Shown here one piece after another: positions 1-12,000 of a DNA stretch of 35,920 bases. Under the pieces are notes generated by a model that saw only the letters and a program-made list of their open reading frames with translations, did no database searches and was not told where the DNA came from. The translations under genes were made by a program, and so were the position numbers. This DNA is from a virus. Numbering within the stretch: the first letter of the stretch is position 1; every line of letters starts with the position of its first letter. The stretch covers positions 1 through 35,920 of the IMG/VR virus record IMGVR_UViG_3300021335_000045, one strand, 5' to 3'.

Positions 1-3000
1 TTACTTCAACTCCGCTATAATCTACTCCTTCCATTAATTGTGCTAAATCATTTCCAAATTGTCCAACATTAGGCAAATAAAATAACTGAATCCTGTCTTG
101 AGCAGTTAATAAACTTTGATTTTTTTCGTAATTAATAATGATATTAGCAAAATTTTCTGCAGGTAAAGTTAAAATTACTCTTCCAAAATATCTATCATAA
201 CCTTTGCTTGAATCTAAAACATTTTCATATGTATACTCAGAAAATAATAAAATATTACTGTTTATTGAAACTTGTATTTTTCTTCTATCATATGTAATAG
301 GCCAGGTTAAATCAAACACATATTTAGATCCTGATCCAACAAACTGTTCTTCTGTTGCTAATACAGATATAACAGATTCGCTTGTTATTCTATCTATTTT
401 TATTGCTGTTTTTAAACTTCTACTTTTACTATTACCAACTATTACACTTAACCTTGCATCATACCCATCTTCATTTAAAGATCCATTAATAAAAATGTTT
501 GGCGTAGAGATATAACCTTTTCCACCATTTGTAACATTTACCGAAACAATACTGCCATCATCTCCAATTTGACAAATAGCACTTGCACCCGATCCACCTC
601 CTCCTTCAAATTTTAAGACTGGAGGCCAGGTATAACCTTTTCCGCCATCTGCTATCTCTACACCAATTATTTCATAACTAAAATTATCTAACCAAAATTT
701 ATAAGGATATTCTTGTAAATTTTCTTCTCCAATTAATTGATCTCCTAAAGCTATAACTTGTTGCGGTAATATTTTGTTATATATTGTATTATAACTAGGA
801 GGCAAATCAAAATCACTTGTTAAAGATCTAGATTCTTCAATTTTTTCGTAAGCACTTAAATATTCTCTAATTTTAACTTTGAAAGGTTTCACTTCTTTTA
901 CATAAGCTTCGTAACTAGGCAAATTATCATTGTTAAATGTTACATCTTGCCGTAAAGTACCTACATTGTGTTTTATCTTAAGAAAATTAGTTTTAAATAC
1001 CCAATCAATATTTTTTTGCTCCTGCAAAACATATTTTAATGTGCTTATAAACAATTGATTATATTCATAGGCTAGATCTCCTGTAAATATATCATTCTTA
1101 ATCGCATTGGCAATAATCCTTATTTCTTCACTAGGTATACTATCATAAAAATTACTATCATAACTTATAAGATCAAAATTTACAAAAGCTGCATATGGAT
1201 CATATAAATTTGGTAAGAAATATATTGTGCCATTTTGCCTACCAATTGTTTTATAATTAATAGTGTAATCTACGTTTTCTAAATTATTAATTTTTTCTAA
1301 TAATAACCACCCACTGTTACCAATATTTTGTATTTTTACTATTTCTCCTATGCTATCATTAATATCAAAAATTTGGTATGAATAATCTACAATATGATCG
1401 ATCTTAGTATTAACGTTATAACCTTCCATATACCAATCAATAAAATCCCAGTAAAGAGAGCAATTAAAGCCTTGACTTTGTATTCTAGACCAAGAATTAG
1501 CTGTGTAATCTCTTTCATATAATGACCATTTACCAAATATTGTTTCATCTGATAACACAAGGGCAGTAAATTTCCTAATTATTACATACGAAGACTTATT
1601 ATAATTTTTACCTGGATTAAGTATTACTACACTAGATATACTTCCAGTTGAAGAAAGTACAAATTCTAATTCAAGTCCTGTACCTTTTCCTATAACAGTA
1701 TAAGTTGGTGTTTTTAGATAACCTCTGCCAGGATTTATAACAACAACACCTGTAACTTTACCGTTTTCAATTTCTAAAACAATTTCTGCTTGTGCGGCCT
1801 TTGCTATGCCATAATTGTCAAGTTCAACTTTATTATCAACTACTAAATCATAATAATTAAGAATTTCAGAAGGATAGTTATCTTGGGAATATAATGCGTC
1901 AAGGTTTTTGTTTCCTACAATTAATTGTTTTAACAATACTCTATTAACACGCTCTATGTATTGTTTTAACGCTTCTTGTTTATTAACAAACCAACCTTGT
2001 CGTGGTTCATTTAAATTTCCATATTTGTATTTTTCACTTAAACTAGGATCTGGTACTGTCCTACCATAGGCATCGTAACCTACTAAACTATCGACCCATT
2101 TAGTCTCAATCGCCGATGTAGGTAAACTTGTTTCAAGACCATCAGTTATAATCTTATATTGATAATGAACATTATTAACTTCGCTATTATCATCATTATA
2201 ATACTGTATTGAAATTACAGTATCATCATTTTTAAGATATTTTTCACAATTAAACAAAGAAAATTCATTTTCATTTATAAATGCTACAAACGGATAGCCT
2301 TCATTTCTTGGATCTCTAATTAAGTTTGAAACTTTTAATGAATTTAAATTTCTGTTATCTAAATTTGGTATGCTCGTAATACCTTTTACCCAATAATAAT
2401 AAACAGTAGATAATTTTCCTGTAAAACTATTATACACTTTTTTCTTCACATATGCATTATCGCCATATTTTGACAACCCTGTTATACCTTGACTAAATCC
2501 TTCACTAGTTGACGACAAAGCATCCCATTGACTAGGTAACAAATCTGAAGCTACCCATTCATAAACATCTACACTGCTAGTTGGCCATAACTTTGTCCAG
2601 ACGTTAGTTGAAAAGCTAATATCACTTTGATAAGGATAGTAATATTTTATTTTACTAATATCCCACCAAAGTTTTCCTACATTTTCTTTTCCCCATGCTG
2701 AATTTTCGTTTACTATTACTTCTACACTGCTTGATCCAACTGTGTATATTGCAGGATCATACTTTAATTTATATGACAAATTTTGTTCTGCTATTCCTGC
2801 AATTTTTCCTTGTAATGGATCTATGTAATCTAAATTTTCTATAAGATTTTTTGATTTTTTATCATACAGAAATACTTTTTTAATTTTATTTAGATCAACA
2901 ACATTTTTATTTTCTCTTTCTACATTCCATAATGGAGTATTTCCTTTTCCATATTCTACAATTTGACCATAATCCATATAACTAGGAATGCCCATATATA

Positions 3001-6000
3001 TATTATTTTTCTTTAATCTAAGTATCATATTGTTATGTAATTTTTTACCAAGCTCTGTATAGGCTATTTTATGTCTATATATAAAATACCCATCTAGCAA
3101 ATGGAAAATGTTTACAGACCCTACATTTTCGTTAGTAAATTTAAATGTAGTAAAATTTTCGTCAAATATGGTATCTGATTTATCAAATGTAGTTTTAGTT
3201 GTAGTTTCTCCATTTTTAGATGTTACAACTAAAATATTGTCATCGATTAATACTTTCTCGCCAAACATCCCTAATGGATGAGCAAATGGAGATTCTAAAA
3301 TAGCCTTTAATTCAAAATTTCCGTTGATTTGGTTATAAATGTAAACTACTCCTTCCTCTTTATTTTGTATTGTTTCTTTAGGACTACCAACAACCAAAAT
3401 TGTTCCGTCGTTATTCAAACTAATACTTTTACCAAAATCTATATTTGGTTTGGGAGCATTTATATTTTGCATCCAACGATAAAACCCATCTTGTTTTCTA
3501 TATATAGCAATTGCATCAAAACTGTCATAATACACTTTAATTGCTATTACCTCTCCATCATTACTAGTAGTAAATGTAGTTGCAAAATCATATAAATTTT
3601 CATTAGGCAATGTGCTTATTTCTGCAGAATCAGAAATCATACTTAAATTATTTGAATTAGGCAAAATACCAGTATAATCAATTAATTCAGTCACTGGCGA
3701 CCATAACTCTTGATTCCAGGATCCTGGAATTATACTTGTTCTTGCCACCCAGAATGTATGTGCTAGATCATAAAAATAAACTATATTTCCTGTAAAGTAG
3801 TATGATTGATCATTAAATAACCCTTTATATTGTTTACTCTTTGCTAAATTCCAATAATATTCACCATCTTCTGTATACTTTAATAAATGTAAATTACCCG
3901 GATAACTTATATCATTGTCACTGTCTGCAGAAACAACATAACCTCTGTATTCATTTTGCAATTTTAAACATTTTACTTGTATACCAAATCGGTGATTGTC
4001 TTTCCGCAATGTGGACAACATTTGTTTTATTTGTACAAAATTTGTTCCAAATCTTTCATAAATGTAAACGCTACCTTCTTTAGAGTACTCGCTCGGCGAA
4101 CCACCTATATTGTCTATAGGTAAATCGTTAACTTCTTGCCAAACCCTACTTACACTAGACGGAATTTCTGCAATTCGAGGCAATCCTTCTACTATTTCTT
4201 TCTTGTAAACGATATATTCCTGTCCAACTAATTCGTTTATTTGTATACCAGTTTCTTGATCAACAATTATAGGTAAAGTTAAAGAATGTTTAAAGACTGC
4301 AAGTTTTCCTATATCGCCATATCCTATTGATGTAGTGTTAGTGATTCCAATTTCTCTTACCACTGTATATATATTAGGCCTGCCAAACAAATCTATTCCA
4401 CCGGCATAGGGTAACATTTCTATTTGTGATTCTTGTGTTTCACCATCAACAATAAAATTCAATCCTTGCGACCAATTTCCTAAAACATTATCTACGTATA
4501 TAGTTAAATTAGTCGGTGTGTTCCGTTGCACATACATAACTTCTGCAGTATTTAATGTACCTTTTTCACGTATAATTTGACCAGTCCTACCTGGATCTGT
4601 TTTTAATAATGTAGGTGATAGAGGATCTTCATAATATTTTCCAATTGGCACATAAGGATAACCTTCGTCGCTGTATCTGTTTTCTGAGTAATTTATATAT
4701 CCGTCCCATAAGTTCCAAATTTCTGTTCCATTATTATTGTCGTTAATTGCAGATTGAGATTCAAAACCTATTTTTTCTATAGAAGTGTAAATATCTTGAA
4801 TTATTCCTACCGGCCGAGCAAATATTTCTCCGCTAATTGAGCCGAATATTTCATCAACAAAATTAAAAGCAGCACCATCATAATTCGCACTGTAAAATTG
4901 TATTTCAATTATGTAAATTGGTCTTGTTGGATCAATATTATTTTCTTCTATTACAACAGATGAACTGTAAACTGTTGCAGTTGCATCTGTATTTCTTTGT
5001 TTGATAATTTCTCCTGCAACAACTTCCGGAGGCAATACAAATCTTGTATTTCTTACCCTTAATTTAGAAACTGTCTTTTTTAATTGATTAGTATAAAGAG
5101 ATACTTCAGTTCCAGCAACTAAGTTATCACTTGCAATTTTAGGCAATCGTAAAGCATAATAAGACATAGATCTATATACTTCTGCAGTAGCATCTAAATT
5201 TAAACCATTATAACTAAATGCTCTAATTAAGCTAGGTACAGTATCATTTTCTGAAATTGTATAATCTAATATATTATAATAAAACATATTTGAAACAGAG
5301 CTATCTGTTATAACTTCCTGAATAACTAAGCCTGCACCAAAATCTGTTGTATTATACGGTAAATAGTATGGTTCAATTTGAATCATTAGCATACCATCAA
5401 AATAAGTATCAACAGGCGATACTATAGTATAATCTCCTACCAAAATTTCGCTTATATAAAGATCTGCTGTTTCTTGTAATTCTCCTTTGACATTATTAAT
5501 ATAAATTATGTAATTATTAACTGCACTATCTTCTCTATAAATGTAAACAATTTGTCCTACAGCGGTTGCAGTTAAAACAGTATCTCCTAATTTAGGAGTA
5601 ACTTGTGCATTATTAATTGTGATTATATGCTCTACTTTGTTTTGAATGACATGTTTTCGCGTTAAAACATCACTCATTTTTAAATTAGGATCATTTACAA
5701 ATCTTATATTTCCATCAAACGGTTCGGTTTCTATTAAATTTAGTTGCGTTTGATTAGCATTTGTAAATTTATTCCATTTGAGTATAATTTCATCGTTTTC
5801 TGCAACTCCATTATACAATTCTAAACCAACTCTTAGCAAAATATGATCAGTAGTAATTGACGCACTACCTGTTCTTACAAGAGTAGGATAATCACCTGTA
5901 AGCATCCTAGGTATCAAATTTGCATTTTCATCATTTAGATTATTTTGTAACAAAAATTCTGACGGGTTGAAAAAAGCTTCAAATATCTGTGCATCAGCTG

Positions 6001-9000
6001 CAGGTAGTATTGTTATTAATGCTTGGTAGTACAATCCATTATATTTTACAATGTCTCCAGCAGTATATTGATTATTTTCACTAAAATCTCCTTGAATTTT
6101 TGTTTTTAGATTAGAACTATTTGGTGCTCCTACAAACAAAAATCTACCATCATCTGTAATATCTATGCTATAACCAAATTTAGAATTTATATCTGTATCA
6201 TGGGGTTCTAATATTTTTAAAATTTTCCATTCTTTATCTATCGAAGCTCTGCTATAAACATAAACTTTTCCGTTGCCATCGTCAGGCGATCCAACTGCCA
6301 AGTATGTGTTCCTGCTATCTACTGCAAAACTCTGCCCATAATTTGTATCAAGAGCAGTAGGATTTAGTATTTGATATTTTTTATTAAATAAAGATCCAGT
6401 TTTCATTACTTTCCAATTATTTTCTTCATCTCCATCTAACCATATCGTAGCGTTTTCGTCTGGATCTTTATCAACAATTATTTTCAAATCTTGAACATCA
6501 TTTGCTCTTGCCTTTACAAAATATGTTAATGTTCCTTTACATTCTAATAAATCTATATTTTGTAGTGTAGAAAACAACGCAGGTTCTGCTATACAGAAAA
6601 TTTTATTTTGAATTATTCTAGATACTACAAAAAATCCTTTAACATCATTTATATTATTAAACACTGTTTGAACGCTAGAATCTCCCTCTTGTGACTGTAA
6701 TAGGATAACATCTTTTATACCAATTATGTCATTTACTTGGATTGTATTGTCAATTTTATCTAACTTTACAAAAAATTCTTGAGCATTCTCTCCTATATCA
6801 ATTGAAACAATCTTAGAGAAATAATTTTTATATCTAAAAACGTTCCAACTTTTGTTAACATCTCCTACCCATACATAATCATTATAATTATAATTTTCTA
6901 TATCTTGGGTAAGTATATCATCAAACTTTGTAATAATTTTTTCTACTTCTGTAGGAATAACATTACCTGCAGTAGGAAAATAATTTATTAATTGTTCTTT
7001 TATTGGAAAAGGTTTATGAGTATAATTATTTGGCTTGACGTAAGTTTCGTAACTTTTTATTCTATATATTAAGTCAGTTTCATTGGCTGCTATACTATCA
7101 GTTAATAAAATAGGTTGTGGATTTAACTTAAAAACTTTATCTTCTAATACATAATCAACTTCGTCAAATGCTGTTACTCCGCCGTAAACACCTGTTCTTA
7201 CTGCCCATTCTTCATAAAATTCTAAGCTATCTTTTTCTGCGCTTGCTAATACATCAAATAATTTTGTAAGTGAATTTTTTGTACCTTTTTCCTGAATATA
7301 TCCTTGATAAAATTTGTATTGGCTTACATCATTATTAATGATATTTTCTAAAAAGTTTCTCTTTTGATATCCTATTAAATGCTGCGCTAATTTTTGTTGC
7401 TCTATGTCTAAATTATCACTGTCTAAATCATAAAAATCTTTAAATTGTTCTGCCTTATAATCAAAATTAGGATACAAATTTATTTCTGGAGCTTTATCTA
7501 ATTGCCTCCATTCTTTGTAATCAAAAAATTCTTTACCATTTATTTTATTCGTAGCTATATAATAAAATTCTTTATATTTAATTAAATCTCCAGCAGTATA
7601 ATCTTCCCATTGCATCCATTCTTTTGCTACAGCATCATCGTAAAAAAATCCAGGAATATTTAATCCTCCTGCCCAATTTGCAGTTCTATATCCTAAAACT
7701 TTTATCCGCTCTTGCCTATATCCAGGAGTTTTGTCAAAAATTGTATCATTAAACACTGTTTCATCGTCAATTAAAACAACGTGTTCTTTAGTAATCAGTG
7801 GTAATCTTATTAAATATATCCCTGCATCAACGTTTGCTGGCTGCACACTAAAATTATTGCTATTATCTCTAAAGAATCTTAAGTTATTCTTATTGATTAT
7901 AGTTCCGTCTGCTTGTAATATACTATACCCTTGTGACGAATTTAATGTATCGCCAACAATTGCAAAAGGATTTGTATAGTTTATTTTTTCAGCTCCGGGA
8001 CTTAAAGTTAAAATTGCGCCAGCTTTCCAACTCTGCGTTACCCAAAAACAAAATTGTTTTGCAGAAAATAACCAATCTGCTACTTCATATTGGTTTTCAA
8101 CAAATCTATCAAAAGTAAAACCAATGCTTTCTAAATATTGTCCATAACCTAATAAAAAATCTACAACATTTTGATAATTTTTAAATAAAGTACCATAATC
8201 TAAATAACTAATAACTTTTTCAAACGTTACTCTATTTTTTAAATCAACACCCCCTGTTAATGGCAAGCTAGGAAGCGAGACAAATTTACTATTATCAAAC
8301 GAGTTTTCACTTACATGCGTTACTTTAGTCCTATAAAATTTATCTACTACTCTTACAATAGAATCTTGACTATATGTTTTATTAGCTTCCCACGTTAAGA
8401 AAGATTCGCTTACACCTCCTATATTAATAACTGTGTCGGAATCTTTAGGTATTGCTTTATAATATGGAAATTTGTTTAATAATCTATCATAACCTCTAAC
8501 GTAAAAACCTTCTGGTTGTTTTTCTATTATTACACCACTATAAATAATTTCTTCAATATTAAAACTTGAGTTTAGGAAGATTTGATAATTTTCTTCAGGA
8601 ATAAACACATTACCCTGATTTAGCGGTGTCCTACTATCTAAAATTAATTTAAATTTAGATTTGTCTGTGAACCCGCCTACTTTAAAACTTAACTGATTGT
8701 TAATTTTTGCAACATTTTCTTTGTATTCTTTATAAAAATTTAAAAAAGCAGTATTTTGATATTCTACTATGTAATTTAATAATCCTGCGGTAATAACATC
8801 CTCTGTATCATTAAACGTGCTAGGAAAAACTAATCTATTAATTTGTATATGATTGTTAGTATCTTTATAAATTATTTGTCCAGAATTACTCCTAATTTGC
8901 CTTATCCTATCAAATCCAGTTGCAAAACTATACGCAGGCTTGTTAACAACAATTGCTGCAATCAAACTAAACCTATAGAGACTTGTTTTTTTCCAAGCAC

Positions 9001-12000
9001 TTTCAACAGGTCCCCCATCACCAAATTTAAAACTGTCTTCTATATAATTTGGATTATACACAGATACAGCATTACTAAACGTAGGACTTAATAATTCTCC
9101 ATGATCATCCACGGGTATCATTTTGTTTAAATAAGGCCTAACATATTTTTTATCAATTTTAAAATTAGGTTGTCGTATAATTCCATTTTCTAAATCTGAC
9201 CATAAATGTAAATTGTTTTTTGTGTAAGGTCCTTTTCCATATTCATCATCCCACCAATTAGGTTTTACGCTAAATCCTAGCATTTCCCAAGGATGAGTGT
9301 GCGGTCTATCGGTATCATACAAATATTTGTATATTTCTCTCCACCAACCTGGAGATTTTGAACCATCAGTTAATATACTTTTAGAAAAATTATATGTAAA
9401 AGAATTTAATCTATCAAAATATCTATGCGGTGCATATTCGACATTTACAAACGTGGTCCAATCGATAAAATCTTTAATTAACACATTGTTTAAAAATTCT
9501 ATAGGAGTATCTGTTTTCCTATATGCACCACTTATAATATCATGAATATTAAAAAGACTATTATCATACTCAACTTTTAAATTATTATAAATTCTTTTTT
9601 CTAATTCTAAAATTAAATTATCTCTATAGTCCTTAAATACCGGTTGCAAACTGCCGTCATGTCCTTGAATAACAGCTTGTCCTTGCAACCATTCATCATA
9701 AATTGTTGTATCTTGAGCTGCAATATTCCTATCATTAATTGGCATATAAAAAACTGTTTCTAGACCGTTAAATTTGTGTATAGTAAATTCTCCAGTACCT
9801 CCCAAACTAATATCGTAATCTCTTGCTTCTTCGTATGTTTTAAACAATGGATAAAACCATCCTAATTTGTTATCGGAAATCGGCTCAAGTACTTCTAATC
9901 CATAAATTTTAAATGGTCCATTATCTATAGATGGTGTCACTTGGGTAGTAGTATCAATATAGAACTCTGGTTCATATTTAGGAAATAGTCCTAATTTTGT
10001 CGGAGTAGGAGGAATAAAGTTTGCCTTAGTACTTTCAAATTCATATATGTCAATTACATCATCTACATTTTTAAAACCAAAAATTCTTACAAATCCTTCG
10101 TCATTAAAATCATAATCTTTTTTGTAAATCAACTGCTTATTGTTTCTGTAAACATTTACAGCTCTATAACTAGGTGTATTAATATCAAAAACTTTACTTA
10201 AAGCAAAATACTGTTCATCTGTATCAATAATTTTATAAGAATTTGTAAGTTGACCTCCATTTGGAACCATATCAGAAAAATAAAATGGCATAGATTCGTT
10301 CGCATCTTTGTTTATTTCTGATATTATTCTATCTACATGCTGTTTATCATATCCGGAAAACCCACTATTTGTAGCATAATCTATAAACTTCCGTTTAAAC
10401 TTACTATATTCTTTACCAGCAAACGAAATTGAATTTTGTATATTTGCCTTTTCATCTAATAAATGATAACTATATAGATTATATAAAGAAGAATGTTTCA
10501 AAAACTTTTTACCAAAACTGGATACATTTCCTACATCTCTTAAATTACTGTTTCCTGGAAATGATCCTATTATATCAGATGTTTCTTCTACAATTGTAAA
10601 GACATGATCTAAAACTTCTCCAAACGTAAATTCATTCAAATTTTCATTTAAAGGATTTTTTTCTAAACTAGCAGGAATTTCATAAAATCCTTTTTCATTT
10701 TTTTCTTTTTTTGACCGAGTTTTTATTGTTATTGAAGAGTTTTTTTCAATTGTATCAAAAAACTCTATATAATGTTTGCCATTTACATCCATAATTAATT
10801 TATAATGAATATCTACCTTTTTAAGCTGATTTTCTACATAAACTCTTAACCATAAATCATTTATAAATGTATTATCATCATACATATCCAAAGCAAAAAC
10901 TTTTTCTAAACCATTACTAACATATAATCTAATTACAGTTTGTTTACCTTTTCCTGCTGCTGTCCAACCATTTATATTACTATATGTTTCTCTATCGATA
11001 TATTTCCGTAAAAAAGCTATATCAGTTTTATATTGCGTTACTGTATTATCTAAATTGTAAGTAAATATATCGTTTAACAAATTAAATTCAAATATTATAT
11101 CTCCACTATTAATAATATTTTTGTACTCTAATGCAAATCCTAATTCGTCATCAACAATACCCTCACCTATTTTATATGAGAAAATTTTAGTACCATTAAA
11201 TTGACTAAAGGAATATGTATTATTATCTTTTAACCATATATCGTTATTATCAAACATGTCAAAAAGTGGAGGCTGATTGACATTTACTTTATCTTGTGCT
11301 ATTACCCAATCTATTCCATTATAAAATAAATATTTTCCTTTATAAACATTACCGTTAGTTACTAAAACATTTTGATTTATTAACGGCAATGAATCTTCTT
11401 CTTCAACTAAGCTTATTTGCCGAGTATTTTGGAATGTAATAAATTTAACCTTAAATATGCGTCCATTTACTAAAACATCCGGATCTGCTAAAAATAAGAT
11501 ACGCATACCTTCTGTCAAATCAACCCCATCTATATTATATCCTATACTGCCTTCTATAATGCTAAATGCATCCTTTGTAAAATTATCTACTAAATCAACA
11601 TTATCTTTTATTTCTGTACCAAAGTTATACAATTTAATATTTGATTCAAATTCTATAATAGGTCTACTTGCCCGCAAGTTTACATCTATAGACGAATTTT
11701 GTCCATTTAATTCTAAAGATTTTTCAATAACATCAATATGAAACCAACGGTTATATTTACTCCATAAATTTCCGTCATTACTTGCTCTGTTTATAGTAAT
11801 ATAATCTTTTTGTAAAGGATAACCAAGCGCCTCACTAAATGGTAATTGATCAAATCCATTATCATCAAATTCTACCTCAATATCATTAACAAATAAACTA
11901 GATAGGCTTAAATTATCACTGCTAATTAATTTAATTTGCTCTCCAACTCCTTCAACATACCATTCTCCTTGGCTATATTTTTCAGGAAAAACGGTGCCAG

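Noticed and set aside
204-12000. Many plus-strand frames of 60-95 codons across 1-13000
   Set aside because: They lie opposite the giant minus-strand frame, lack ribosome sites and show Ile/Leu/Ser-biased composition of complement frames.
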